From: Takakia lepidozioides
Lineage: Eukaryota; Streptophyta; Takakiopsida; Takakiales; Takakiaceae
NCBI GenBank assembly: GCA_030704615.1
Contig: CM060733.1
Span: forward strand, 61,320,001-61,384,000
DNA length: 64,000 bases
Direction of reading: 5' to 3'
Shown here: in pieces, positions 1 to 10,622 of the stretch
How the letters are laid out: each line of letters opens with the position of its first letter
Numbering within the stretch: position 1 is the first letter of the stretch
Translations under genes and position numbers: made by a program
The notes under the pieces: generated by a model
Database searches by the model: none
Told to the model about the DNA's origin: nothing
Seen by the model: only the letters and a program-made list of their open reading frames with translations

Positions 1-97
1 CGTTTATCCTCTTAACCCCAAGACCCACAACCAAAACCGCCAATCCAAAACCCAGCACCATAAAGAAAAGCAAACACCCTAACCCAGTACCATATGG

Positions 98-138
<41 letters not shown>
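98..138. repeat. Poly(A) run, 41 bases
   Basis: An uninterrupted A tract. It may be the tail of an old retroposed sequence lying to its left on the plus strand, but too little flanking DNA is in the window to name the source. Confidence 0.6.
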
Positions 139-140
<2 letters not shown>

Positions 141-169
141 AAGAAACCCAAAAGGCCTTAACTAAACCC

Positions 170-440
170 AGAAATGCTAGCCGTCGCCTCCTGCGACACC
201 CTCGCGTCGCATTTGACGACGAGTTTTTTTCAATTTTTTACCTGGGGGTCGCATCCCGCGACGGCAAGCCGTCGCGGGGGACGATGTGTTTTTTTTTAAT
301 TTATGGGGCCGGGGGTCGCAAGCAATGACGGCCGGCCGTCGCAAATATCATTTTTATATTTAAAAAAAAAGGCCGGGGCGCAGGCGTGCGAAGGCCAGGC
401 GTCGCACGTAGGCGCCGCACCTTTTTTTCCCTAAGCGCTT
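170..440. repeat. GTCGC/GCGAC-rich repeat block
   Basis: The pentamers GTCGC and GCGAC recur many times between T-rich spacers, for example near 176, 206, 247, 257, 316 and 340. The same words fill the CACTA-like element at 17217-17766, so this is probably the subterminal repeat region of a related DNA transposon. No CACTA terminus is visible here, so its limits are unknown. Confidence 0.4.
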
Positions 441-850
441 GAAGCATCTCTTTCCCCTCCTGTTTTCGTTTGTTCTTTGGGAGAGAGGTAGCAGAGAGTG
501 GGGTTTAGGGTGGAGGAGAAACGCACCTGCTGCTGAGCCCGAGGTGGTCGCAAGGCCCCAAAGAGTTTGCCCCAACGCCGCTCCAACGCCCAAGGTAAGC
601 ACCGCCTCCTCTCTCACTTTCTCTCTTGCTTTCTTGCCCTAAGCACGGGCTGATGTCTCTCTCCCCTGTGTGGTAGGAACACCGCGTAGAGGCGCGACCT
701 AAACGAGTTGAAGAGAAGAGAGCCGTGGTGAGCGGGGGAGAGATGCCCTGCAGCGGCGGGGACCCGCGCCATTGGCAGCCGCGACAGCACCGCAGCAGCT
801 CGCCGCGCCAGCTCGCTTCAAGCATCAGCAGCAACAACAGAGGTACGTCA
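441..850. other. Unassigned GC-rich stretch, possibly exonic
   Basis: This stretch has short open frames on both strands and a donor-like site (CAAG followed by GTAAGC) near 592. The downstream segment begins with GTACGTCAG near 842. It could be a captured host gene fragment next to the GTCGC-rich repeat, but I recognise no protein domain and do not call a gene. Confidence 0.2.
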
Positions 851-1020
851 GGGAAATTGCACTCTCCATTTCTTCTCTGCTTCTGTTTACTGTTCAAAGG
901 TAGTCTTCTTGCCTTGAGTTTAAACTTAGGTCTGGTGCCAAGAGTGGGATAGACCCTTGAGCGCACCCATGATGTCCTCCCCCATGTCACAGACTGGAAA
1001 CAGGTTCAAGGAGAAGAGAG
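851..1020 (-). repeat. LINE fragment
   Basis: The DNA closely matches 17003-17165, which lies just upstream, in LINE orientation, of a minus-strand LINE C-terminal region with a zinc-knuckle-like end. Both contain the CTCTGCTTCTGTTT and CTTGAGTTTAAA words and the segment ending in GATGTCCTCCCCCATGTCA. It is a truncated scrap without an open frame. Confidence 0.5.
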
Positions 1021-1128
1021 GGAGACAGAGGGAGTGAGAATGTGACATCAAGGGGCAACAAAGAACAGAAAAGAAGGTGGGGGGGGGGGGGGAGTGACTG
1101 AACAGCTGCTGCTGCTCAGTCACTCCCC
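1021..1128. repeat. G-run/C-run hairpin unit
   Basis: A purine-rich lead is followed by a run of about 14 G, the imperfect palindrome AGTGACTGAACAGCTGCTG with its partner CTGCTCAGTCACT, and a C run. Copy A inserted inside the C run: the run resumes at 16625. The same unit recurs at 44036-44095 inside the chromovirus. Confidence 0.6.
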
Positions 1129-1312
1129 TGTCGTGCGCATACATATCGCTACACAACTACATCGTTGTCCAAAACCACACAACATATGTGCACACCAAAC
1201 ACTAGTCTATCACTAGTCCACCACTAATGCACCACTAGGCTGCCACTAGACAACCACTAGTCACCACTAGTGCAGCCACTAGTCCACCACTAGCTGCCAC
1301 TAGCCCATCACA
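1129..1312 (-). repeat. Terminal repeat B2 of copy A
   Basis: This is the outermost 3' repeat, ending in CGCACGACA read on the minus strand. It consists largely of degenerate ACTAGTGG-type units and matches B1 at 1633-1864, which carries one extra block of these units. Confidence 0.8.
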
Positions 1313-1313
1313 A

Positions 1314-1630
1314 TGATGAGGAAAGGAATGATACAAGCATACCATCTCTCTCAAACTCACACACTTGCACATGAAAACATCATTCATATATTAAGTCGAG
1401 CCAAGTGCATCCCACGCCATGGGGAATCCACACTACGGCGCCATAGCTAGACGCGGTGAGGCTCAACTCGATAAAGATGAGCCCACCGCGATCTGCCGTG
1501 AAGATAACAACGTCAGGTGCCCAAACATGTATTGGTCCCTGGATTGACACTTGGGTCAATCCCAAATGTCAATATATAAAAGCTAGCTATTTCCTAGCTA
1601 ACTTCCCACCAGTGGTAAAATAACTTGACA
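1314..1630 (-). repeat. Repeat A2 of copy A
   Basis: It begins TGTCAAGTTATTTTACC and ends ATCA on the minus strand, matching A1 (10623-10730 plus 16425-16624). It is joined to B1 through the palindrome GACAGCTGTC at 1627-1636. Confidence 0.8.
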
Positions 1631-1632
1631 GC

Positions 1633-1864
1633 TGTCGTGCGCATACATATGGCTTTCAACAACTACATCGCTGTCCAAAACCACACAACATATGTGCACA
1701 CCAAACACTAGTCTATCACTAGTCCACCACTAGTGCACCACTAGGCTGCCACTAGACAACCACTAGTCACCACTAGTGCAGCCACTAGTCCAACCACTAG
1801 GCTGCCACTAGCCACCACTAGTGCAGCCACTAGTCCACCACTAGGCTGCCACTAGCCCATCATA
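1633..1864 (-). repeat. Repeat B1 of copy A
   Basis: This is the inner copy of the B repeat, preceded in element orientation by a G-rich polypurine-like tract (CTAGGGGGGCGAT). It is longer than B2 because of an extra ACTAGTGG-rich block, so the repeat is prone to slippage. Confidence 0.8.
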
Positions 1865-1866
1865 AT

Positions 1867-1877
1867 CGCCCCCCTAG
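1867..1877 (-). promoter_or_regulatory. Candidate polypurine tract, copy A
   Basis: The G run in CTAGGGGGGCG sits directly before B1 in all three copies. It is the best candidate plus-strand primer, and there is none directly before A2. Confidence 0.5.
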
Positions 1878-2124
1878 CTGGTGCTTAGGTCCCTCTAAGT
1901 CCAGGTAGCCACAAGATGTGATAGTGGCCATAGCCTCACTAGGTCCTCCACCATTGTCCCTATTACACTCAAACTCAATAGATCAAGAGGCCGAGTACAA
2001 GAGTTGCCCTATCGTTAGTCGCCGTCTTGCAACCTGTGAACTTGAGCATGAGATCTTGGGTATTGACTCATATGAGCTTGGCCTCCCATGTCTTGTGAGC
2101 TGCCACTAGTCATATCCACTGCCA

Positions 2125-2370
2125 CTATCCCAAGCAGTGTGGACATAACCAATCTCCATCAGGAACCCTCTCAAGAGGTGGTGTCAAGGATCCCATATGC
2201 CAACCTCTTGAGCATCGATCACACACCAACATAGTGGCGGCACCACGAGCATGCCCACATAGCATGCAACGCAATCCTGCAATTACCACTACGAGGTTGG
2301 GATCTATCCTCCCATCCACATGTGGAAGGTGACATGGCGCACAATTACGCACATGGTCCTTCCATACCAT
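2125..2370 (-). pseudogene. PHD finger at the integrase C-terminus, copy A
   Basis: The frame encodes a C4HC3 PHD finger: CMLC, then MLVCDRC, WHMG and DWLCPHC, ending in the element's last stop. In copy A the second residue of the HxxC pair is Ser instead of Cys (HMGS), so this zinc site is probably damaged. The intact version is in copy B/E at 36149. PHD fingers read the histone H3 N-terminal tail. Placing one at the end of an integrase suggests it helps choose integration sites, which is inference. Confidence 0.75.
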
Positions 2371-2472
2371 GCCATCTCAACCCTCCAGAATCAACACTCC
2401 TGAAGGCAACACCTCCCTGACCCTTAGAATCACACGTTTTGCTGTGACATCCAACGTCATAGGCGCTGTCTG

Positions 2473-3417
2473 CTACAGATACACATAGTCCTCAAGGTGG
2501 AAACGTTGAACACCTGGCCGATATCCCCCTCCACGTATAGTGACATACCTCAATGTGTCTCGGTGTTGGGCAATAGCAAGATTTTCAAAAGCCATAGACA
2601 TGACTCTCTTGAACAACTCTGTCCGCTGGGCACATGTTTGTGTCCACACATCCGGATCATCAAGGTTGAGGACTACTGCAACCTCCCTACAAATAGACGG
2701 AGGCAAATCTGGCTCTCGGCCAAAGAGAAGGAAATATGGTGAGAAGGAGGCAAGTGATGCTTGCTTGCTAAACCTGTAGCCCATGGCTAACCAAGGTACC
2801 TGAAGATCCCAATCTCCTAGGTGTCCCTTTTGCAAGCCATACTTGTGCAAACCCCTCTTCACCGTCTGCACCACTCTCTCTGCCAAGCCATCAGCCTCAG
2901 GATGATCCCGAGAAGTGGTATGGTGGTCTATCAAGGCTTTATCACACAAAGCCTTAAACTCCCCCAAGAACTCTCTCCCTTGGTCCGTGAGTACCTCAGC
3001 TGGAGCACCGAATCGGCTAAGCACACGATCCAGGAATGCATATGCAGCCCCCTCACTAGCCTTGTCAAGCAATGGAACCAACTCAATCCACTTGGAGAAG
3101 TGCTCCACCATCACCAACACATATCTGTGGTGGCGCATCATCAATGGCAACGGCCTTGCGAAGTCAAGACTCCACCTATAGCCCAATCCCATGATGGATA
3201 ATGGATGCAACTGTGGTGTAGGGGCGTTGAATGAAGCACGCACCCTGTCACATACCATGCACCTAGCCACGAACTGTTGTACCTCTGTGTGCATACCACG
3301 CCACCAATACTGCCCCTGTAGTAACCTATGAGTGCGTCGCACTCCAAAATGCCCCAACTCCTCATGGGCATGCCGCACTAACCGTGCACGCTGTGTTGGG
3401 TGAGGCATGATCCTCAC
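2473..3417 (-). pseudogene. Integrase, copy A
   Basis: A 314-residue frame carries the HHCC zinc domain (HAHEELGHFG, then CMVCDRV) near residues 15-60. The DDE core follows: D in WSLDFARPLP, D in LTDQGREF, and E in the segment EADGLAERVVQ. The tail FSPYFLLFGREPDLP is typical of Ty3/gypsy integrases. The enzyme would join element cDNA to chromosomal DNA. The frame ends before the PHD finger because of a later lesion. It lies downstream of the deleted RT, so it could not be made as a normal polyprotein from this copy. Confidence 0.85.
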
Positions 3418-3435
3418 CAGACCATCCTCCCATAC

Positions 3436-3846
3436 TCAAAGCAGGTGTATCCCCTCCCACTTGAACCTCTTGGCTCGTTGTAGGATCCCATCCCTCTCTT
3501 TGGCAGTCACACTAGCTGCCGTGTCTCCAGTGCGGAGGTAGTCTAACACAACCGAATCCTCGTGTATATCTCTGGCACCACCTGACTCATCACTAGCCTC
3601 AGGGTCCTCAGACACTCCTTCTACAGTCATCCGTGTTGTAGGTTCAACCTGACCTCTCGATGCCAAGATACACAAAAATGCAGATGCATGCCATCCCGGC
3701 ACCATCTCCTCGTCCGTCTCACCATGCCACCGAGCTCCAGTGTCATCCTGCTGGCTCGTGCATGGATTGCGACTCAATCCATCCGCATCTCTATTGATCA
3801 AACTCGGTCGATGCACAACCTGAACATGTCTCTCATGCTCCTCCAC
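3436..3846 (-). pseudogene. RNase H end and connector; RT deleted
   Basis: The frame starts with the RNase H tail VVHRPSLINRDADGLSRNPC followed by the acidic connector before integrase. Upstream it is fused to EEHERH, which in copy D belongs to the RT just after YIDD. DNA encoding the RT N-terminus (NCFA) lies immediately beyond at about 3860. RT and most of RNase H are therefore removed by two deletions, leaving only joints. Confidence 0.75.
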
Positions 3847-4010
3847 CGTAGCACGAGAGGCAAAGCAATTCCTATAAGCCTCAAGAACCGCCGTATACGT
3901 CGTCTCTCTCCTCTAGTCACAACAGGTCCAATGTCAGGCTCCCAATTGCCCTTCGTAACTGCAACCTTAAGTCCAGCAGACTTAGAGATAGAGGACGCAT
4001 CCCGTGGTTG

Positions 4011-5155
4011 CTATGCCGCAACCTCTTGAGCAGTACTCCCTGCCTGCTCAGTCAATGACAAGGCCTCATCCTGCCCCATCATCTCATCCTTGAGGACCTC
4101 CTCAACCCGAGAAGAATCCCCAACCTCATCCATCACAGCCGCCTTGGCTGCCAACTCCCTCTGAACCTCGAGCACCTCCCACGTGTCCCATGGATGTCTA
4201 CACCCCGTGGTCCTCACCGGCTCGCCCCCACTCACTGCCTGTACCGTCTCGGTAGGCAGAGAGATCGTCAAGGGAAGTGCACTCCGCACTCTACGTTGCT
4301 CAGCCATAGCCAAGCTGATAATCCAGGTCAAGCAATTTAGATCCATCGCTTGCCCCAACACCTGACGACGTGATGCCTTAGAAAGAGAAGACACCGCCGT
4401 GGTCCCAGTGGAAAAACCCATAGCCCGCTCTCGCTCGTCGGCATTAGGCTCCACTAACTGCTGCAACTGAGCATCACACAGGAGGCCAGGTCCGCTATCC
4501 CGGAAAGCATGCGATCCTGGGAAGCTGAGCAGTGTAGGTAGTGCTGCTCGTGGTCGACCCACCTTATTGACCACTGCCAAAGGCGAACGGTCATCGTGTC
4601 TCACACACTGAGACTGCCTCCCTGTGTCCAAAATGCTATCCACTGTGAGGTGTGCTGGCCGCTGCACCCCATCAAATGCACGCTTGAGCAGTGCGGGTGG
4701 CATCAAGTTAGTCCACCATAACCATGGACGATGAGCCCGTGACCCCACTGCAGCTGCATCCAGCAACACTGCTGACCAAAGCCACGACCGGACTTGATGC
4801 ACACTGGCCATCACCCTGGCCCGAGAATCGCTCATCAGTGGCACATTCTCCAAGATGTATGCTGGAGATACAGCCTGCTGAAGCTGTAAGTGGCGCAAAA
4901 CCCGCACCATCTCCCAAAACAGACCCGACCTCGAGTCTCACAATCCATTGCCATGCCTGGCTGATGAATGTCCTTGGCAGGGCCAACCTGCCACTACCAA
5001 ATCAATGGAGCCAACCCGCTCCAAATCCTGCGCCCCCAGCAACAAAATGTCTGCTGGCAAGGCCTGCTGATATCCACGAACTGCAGACACCAGCAACAAC
5101 TCAGGGTACTGCTGCACCAACTGAGCAACATGGCGTAGGGAGATGCGTCATGTAG
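4011..5155 (-). pseudogene. Cytosine-5 DNA methyltransferase domain, C-terminal part, copy A
   Basis: DNMT motifs run in order: IV (GWPCQGHSSA, catalytic Cys in PCQ), VI (YILENVP), VIII (AHRPWLWWTN), the EPNADERERAMGF segment, and the closing RQVLGQAMD segment, which corresponds to motif X. Motif I is in the preceding frame. The enzyme family transfers methyl groups from S-adenosylmethionine to cytosine C5. Two breaks within the catalytic part are CGA to TGA changes (near 5150 and 4935). The frame ends at TAG 4011-4013 followed by CAA CCA, as in copies B and D. The unrearranged motif order and the RxRxxW-like motif VIII resemble DNMT3/Dcm-type enzymes more than plant DRM, but a tree is needed. 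Confidence 0.85.
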
Positions 5156-6482
5156 TCTCATCCCTCTCTTCATACAAGTATCGCCATACTCGTACACCTG
5201 CCTGTAGAACAACAGCCAACCCAGTGCTGATCCCGCCAAACAAGTCCAGAAGGCAAATGCCTTCATCCGGACACTGCCACACAATCGGTGTGGTGTCCAA
5301 TGGTGACAACTGAGGTGGTCTTGGTGCAATACCCGCACTCTTCTCCTCTCCTAACGGTGCAAAAGCTTCTACCCAGGCTTGTTGCACACGACAATCTGCA
5401 ACCCGCTGCAAATCCTTGCTCGAACCCCACAATGGAGAGTGAGCAACCATGGCAGGCAACTCCGCCATACCATACATGTCATCCTGCTCTCCCGGAGGTG
5501 ACACATCCTCTGAATGAGTGTTGTCATCCATCAACTCTCCAGGCCAAGTCACCGCAGTTGTGAATGCTGCCAGTGTTGGCATCTTGCCTCGCTGGGCAAC
5601 CGCAACTTCTCCTATGAACGTCACAAGGAGCTGCACACGCCGGCCCTCCCCTGATTGCCATCTAGGCCTATAGGAACCTGACTCTTCCCAAAAATCCAGG
5701 GTGAAGCCCATGGGGTACAACACTACCCCACCAACAAAGACATCGTATGAGACCGCGTCTGTCACAATGGCCTTGGCTCTCATCATTGAGCCATCTGTAG
5801 GATGATCCGGCTGTAGTCTAATAGCCAACTCACGCCGTGTCATGCCCCGAACCTGCTTTGATCCTCCCAGAGATGTCTGTATCTGGAAAGGGCATGGCTC
5901 CATATCCGCCTCTGTGAGGCCCAAGCCTGCAATGGCAGCTCTGCCCAGCATCAATGGCTGAGCTCCCGAGTCCAATAAGACTCGCAGTGGCCGGTACCTC
6001 TTGCCTGTCGGTTCACTCGAATAGAAAATGTCATCCTGGTTGTCTAACATGACAACTCCAGGTGTCACCATGGCGCGCTCAATGGCTGGCCTAGCTGGCA
6101 GCTCCATCAACCTGACAGCTACAGCTTGCCATGGCGCCGCCGTGGCAGTCTTGACCCTCACATCAGAGGATCCCTCCGGCACTACACCTCCCACTATCTC
6201 CGCAGAAGATGAAGTAACCTCCCCACTCTCACAGAGTGTAGCTGCCAGCCTGAACACCTCAGCTGGTCTTACCCCCGGCGTCGCAATCATGGTAGCCGAA
6301 AACAATGGAGCCTGGCTCACAGCTGTGGCCGCCCCCAGCAGCACACTAGCTGCCGTAGCCTTGGCAACACTAGGTAGTGGTGCTGCCCGTGTAGCTCTCC
6401 CCAATGGCATAGTAACCTCCGCCTCGGTAACAGTCGGGCGAGAACTAGGTGCCATGGACGGCGTCGACACTGTCTCCGCCAA
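5148..6482 (-). CDS. Protease-linker-DNMT motif I fusion, copy A
   Basis: A 444-residue open frame joins two enzymes. Residues 1-150 are a low-complexity Ala/Thr-rich linker continuing from Gag. An aspartic protease follows, with LLDSGAQPLMLG near residue 170 and hydrophobic flap-like segments after it. About 180 residues later comes the DNMT S-adenosylmethionine-binding motif I, LLDLFGGISTGLAVVLQAG. The frame then stops through a CGA to TGA change. The continuous frame shows the DNMT is part of the Gag-Pro polyprotein and not a chance neighbour. The listed start is a non-ATG codon within a longer polyprotein, so the true N-terminus is upstream. Confidence 0.85.
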   Translation of the reverse strand: MAETVSTPSMAPSSRPTVTEAEVTMPLGRATRAAPLPSVAKATAASVLLGAATAVSQAPLFSATMIATPGVRPAEVFRLAATLCESGEVTSSSAEIVGGVVPEGSSDVRVKTATAAPWQAVAVRLMELPARPAIERAMVTPGVVMLDNQDDIFYSSEPTGKRYRPLRVLLDSGAQPLMLGRAAIAGLGLTEADMEPCPFQIQTSLGGSKQVRGMTRRELAIRLQPDHPTDGSMMRAKAIVTDAVSYDVFVGGVVLYPMGFTLDFWEESGSYRPRWQSGEGRRVQLLVTFIGEVAVAQRGKMPTLAAFTTAVTWPGELMDDNTHSEDVSPPGEQDDMYGMAELPAMVAHSPLWGSSKDLQRVADCRVQQAWVEAFAPLGEEKSAGIAPRPPQLSPLDTTPIVWQCPDEGICLLDLFGGISTGLAVVLQAGVRVWRYLYEERDETT

Positions 6483-6599
6483 TGTGAATGACTAAGGAAG
6501 CCTGGCCTGACGGCTTGCCTCCCCACGCTGTGGATCCAACTCCACCTCCGCACCCCGTGGCTCAGGAACTCGTGCTGCTCCTCGAGTCACTGCCGCAGC

Positions 6600-6820
6600 C
6601 GACTCCACTTGCACTAGTGGTAGTCCTGCCCCGCACACAATGGTAGTGATAGTGCTGCCCGGCACTAGTGGTAGTGGTGCCCCACCCACAGTGGTAGTAG
6701 TAGTGGCACCCCTCACTAGTGGTAGTGGTGCCCCACCCAAGTGGTAGTGGTGCCCCACCCAAGTGGTAGTGGTAGTGGCACCCCTCACTAGTGGTAGTGC
6801 TGCCCCGCACATGAATCCCA
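6600..6820 (-). repeat. Tandem expansion in the Gag-Pro linker
   Basis: Short degenerate units containing CACTAGTGGTAGTGGTGCCC are repeated about six times. Copies D and E have a single unit here, so this is slippage specific to copy A that breaks or stretches the linker frame. Confidence 0.7.
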
Positions 6821-6824
6821 TGCC

Positions 6825-8350
6825 TCATATGTATCCTCCCTCAGGAGCAAGAGGTGGACCATCCGGCCTTGGAGCCGGTACCACCTGAGCTGTGGCCATG
6901 GCAGCGAACCTCTGCTCTAGTTGCTGAAGCCGGTTGGCCATGCCTTGGTCACCACCCTGACCTCCGCGTCCTTGGCCATGTTGAGCCAGCACCTCGTGCT
7001 TGGCCACCTCGTTCTCTCTGGGCTGCTCCACCTCGCCCCCGGCCACCATTGTTCCCTTGGAACTGGCCTGGGCGCAACTCAGGGTGCAAACCATAACACT
7101 AGGCCTCTCCATGCCCGTACCTGCCACAATGCCCACACTGCACCTATGCACACTGTGCCGGTGCCAAACCATTGCCTCCCTCTGGGCAATCCTTCTTGAC
7201 ATGGGGTCCTCCACATGTCCAGCACACCACATGCACCCGTTGTTGGCCAGCAAATGAAAGGAGAGACCCCTGCACTTGAGGTCCTCTCTGCCCTTCCCTG
7301 GGCTTCACCTGAGCCCCCTTGCTGCCTTGAGCACGTTGAGGTAGTGGCTGGCTAGGAGCACCACTACCCCGTGGTGCCTCTTTAGCAAATCCCACCATGA
7401 CCACTCGTTCCTCCACCATGTTGAGCTCTATCTACTCTGCCAGCAAAAACACATTTGCTAAGGTGGGTTGGGCCGCTTGTAGGAGAGTTGCATCCCGCAC
7501 CCTTCTCCTCAACTCCTTGTCCAATATCCCGTACCAGAACTGGACTACCTGAGCCTCCGTAACCCCTTGGGTTACATTAATCAAGCGCCTCATGCAAGTG
7601 AAAGCCTCCCTCAAGCTCTCAGTAGGCTTCCGTTGGAACTCTTGCAAGCTCCTCAACTTCTCTGTCCTCACCCCTTGGTAGTTCCTTCTCAACTCTTCGA
7701 AGAACTCCACAACAGGGTTGAAGGCAGGCACCGCCACAGGTGCTGGTGCAGCAGTAGCTTGGGTGGCCATCGTAGTTGCTGTACCACTAGTCCCACTACT
7801 GCTCGTGGAAGCTGCTGTTGTAGCTGCTGCTGCTGGTGCAGCTGCCGGTGTGGCTGTTGCCCTTGTGCCTCTAGTGCCTCTAGTGATGGAGACATAGTCG
7901 GGTGACCAGTACATCCTCCACTCCTCGATCTCAACATCGTGCCCCCGCCTAAACTTATGGTAATCGTCCATGGGCGGCCCCTCAAGGTACTGAAACAGCC
8001 CCTTCCATGCCATGAAAGGCGTAAACAGTTGTGGATTGCGCATTTGTTGCAAGTCACACCAACTATCAAACTCTTGGATAAAATCATCCAACTCAATGGT
8101 GCCTACCGCCCCAGAGTACCTTCGTGGCCTCTTGGTGGCTCCATACATCTCCTCCATCGTGTCCCACAACAATGGCAAGGAAACAACTTGCACCGCCGGT
8201 GTGAGTCTTCCTGATTCACAATTCGAATCAGAACCTTCCGTAGAAGACACAGGAGGTGAAGGTGGCCTAAACCGCACACCTCGTCTTGTATACCCGCTAG
8301 TATCGCTAGTGCTCGTACCGGCACTTTCCCCAGCAACTAGTGGCACCTCC
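6825..8350 (-). pseudogene. Gag with two zinc knuckles, copy A
   Basis: The N-terminal 304 residues (7432-8346) form a retrotransposon Gag core: FFEELRRNYQGVRTEKLRSL, LREAFTCMRRLINV and VVQFWYGILDKELRRRV. An in-frame TAG near 7432 replaces a CGG present in copy D. Downstream (7144-7419) come the zinc knuckles: CWTCGGPHVKKDC (CX2CX3HX4C) and then the CGHC..H..C knuckle (CX2CX4HX4C) in a shifted frame. Gag packages element RNA into cytoplasmic particles. The conserved frame starts GVPLVAG-like with no ATG until well inside, so the initiation site is unclear; splicing or non-AUG initiation are possibilities. Confidence 0.8.
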
Positions 8351-10580
8351 GTGTTGACAAACTGACACTCAACCGGTCATGAACATGTCTCTAACCCCCT
8401 CTCCACAAAGTAACCGGGTAGAGAACCTGATGCGGCTTATGGTTTGGAATACTAGGTTCCTAACATAGCCTGCACCTGCACTTGCATCCACCGCAGGCAC
8501 TCCTATGGTTGGCTGGTCATCACCTCCAACCTCACCACATGAGAAACAAAGATGGTCTGACTGGTCATCAACCCAGCCTCACCATCGACAACATGCTCTA
8601 GGGTGAGATCGGCGATAAAGCCCGAGTCCACCACCTATAAAATCAAGCGCCCACACAAAACTAGCATGGCGCACAAACAAGCATGCAGGTGTGGAGGGGA
8701 TCCAAACACAAGAATGAAAACAACAACTCCCCCACACCAAAAATCTCTCCACAGTGTCGCTCCTGCAACCCAGCCCAAACCTGGACTGACTCTTGCCTCC
8801 ACCTACGGAAAGGTCTCGGCCTACAGAGAAGGTGGAAAGCTACGAGGAAGGGAAACTAGAGCAATGCCTATCCCAAGCACGCTCTCATCCCAACACCCTT
8901 TTTTTTCCTCTCTTCTCTCACTTGCATGACCATGAGAGCATCCTGTAGACACTCCTCAAACCGCCCTCCACGAGCTCATGAAAACTTGGCCTCCAAGGCC
9001 CCATGCAAAGCCTCCACAGGGTCCGCCAGTGCCTCCTTACGTCCACCAGCCATTCCTCCGAATGGAACCACCTCAGGAAACCACACCATTCGCTGAAGGT
9101 TAAAAAATGGAGCAAATAGAGGTACATATAGGCCCCCAACAACATTCTGTCCAAAGGAATTACCTGCAGGCTGGTCTTCCCCATAGTTAAGAATTGGGCT
9201 GAAAACCCGAAAAGATTACCTGCAGGGAAGTAATCCCCTTTGTTAAAACGCAACAGGGAGGCAATTCCGACTTTTCTGCCGGATCAGCTAGCTCAAAACC
9301 GTTGTTCTTCAGAGCCCAGCCTCCCCATCAAGGTCCCACGAAACGAGTGAAAAAAGATTTTTTTTTTAATTTTTTAATTTTTAATTTTCACTCTAACTGT
9401 TCGCGGCCTTCCGTGGCTCCAACCGCCACGACTCCTCACGGCCTGCCCTAGGCACTCGTTGGCCACGGGCTGCCCAATGATACCCCGTGGTACCACTCCC
9501 ACGAGCCTTCACGGCCCGCCATCCCCACGATTTGGTCACCGTGCCCACTCGTTGTATCCGCACCACGACTTCCAATGGTCACGGTCAACCATCACAACCT
9601 AGGCTCGTGGTATCTCGTGATACCGTCCCAACGGCCCATCACGACCACTATTCCCTACGATCCCTGGAACTCCCAACGAGTTCCCATGCGTTCCCGAGGC
9701 GTTCCCGGCATTCCCACGCGTTCCTGAGCTGGGGTTTGCTCCTGCACCTGCTGCCGACGAGCTATGGCTTCTGCGGAGCCATCAACCCCGTCGCCCTGCA
9801 CTCTTGAGCTCTCACGGCCCACTAGAAGTGCCTCCAACTCAACAAGCAAGCTATATGCTACTCAACAAGCTCCCTTTTCTTCATGAAGCTCACAAAAACA
9901 AATCTGAAAATACACACCTTTACAAACTTGGTGCACCTGCACTTCTCATGCATCTCCCTTGGCTCTAGGGCACCTCGTTGCTGCCCTTCCAGCCCCGCTC
10001 TTGCCACTCCAAGAGCCCTTACACTGCTGAGTTACAGATTGAAACTCCAACTCAGCACATGTTTCACAAGTGCACTGATTTGCACACAAGAGGGACCAGC
10101 CCCCTCTCTTCACTCATACCTCTTCATGAGCTTGGAGCTGAAGCTCCCAATGGGCTGCGATGCATCTCCTCGCAGCTCCACCATTCGGCTGCTCCTCATC
10201 TACCTGCAACAACTGATTTTGGGCAGAAATACTTGGAGCTGATCATGTCATCTCCAACCTACAACATGTTAGCTTCCATGCGCAGCCCACATTTCTTCAG
10301 CTCCTTAACTCGGCCTGCAGCTGAAAAAGTCGACCACCAGTTCGCCCACTTGTGGCCAACATCTCCTCCGCTTCACACTAGAAGCCCAAACTTGGTTGCC
10401 ATAGCGTTGAGCTATGTAACGCCGCTCTTCAACATAGGCTACTCGCCTCTCTATCCATTGCAAACTTGCAACCTAATTGCCTTTGCACTCTATCCACTTT
10501 GGATAGGCTCATGCACGGATCCCTGCACTCTAGGCTGAACCGCTTTTCATGATCTGAAAAAACAAGTGCTACACAACTAA

Positions 10581-10607
10581 CTCGAACCTGGCACTCACAG
10601 ACTCGAG
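10581..10607 (-). promoter_or_regulatory. Conserved hairpin beside the primer site, copy A
   Basis: On the minus strand CTCGAGTCTG and CAGGTTCGAG pair around the loop TGAGTGC. Copy D has the same loop with stem CTCGTATCTA/TAGATACGAG. The stem changes are paired or wobble, so base pairing is preserved. Confidence 0.6.
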
Positions 10608-10622
10608 CTGATCTTTCTCGAG
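10607..10622 (-). promoter_or_regulatory. Candidate self-priming site, copy A
   Basis: CTCGAGAAAGATCAGC directly follows A1 and is complementary, with one mismatch, to a segment inside A1 at 16462-16477. No tRNA-complementary TGG sequence is present at this position. Confidence 0.55.

Larger units (their letters stand above)
8351..10622 (-). other. Long 5' leader of copy A
   Basis: About 2.3 kb lies between A1 and Gag. No protein is recognised. Segments 8400-8990 and 9930-10110 match the copy E leader at 60890-61490 and 63670-63840. The middle (9000-9900) has diverged or been replaced. The leader begins at 10622 with the candidate self-priming site and hairpin. Confidence 0.65.

Noticed and set aside
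7689-8365. Frames overlapping Gag on the other strand or phase
   Set aside because: They are shadows of the Gag coding sequence and change without conservation between copies.
10581-10607. A tRNA T-arm-like sequence (GGTTCGAG) in the leader hairpin
   Set aside because: No A box at the right distance, and copy D has a different stem sequence with the same loop, so a conserved RNA hairpin explains it better.
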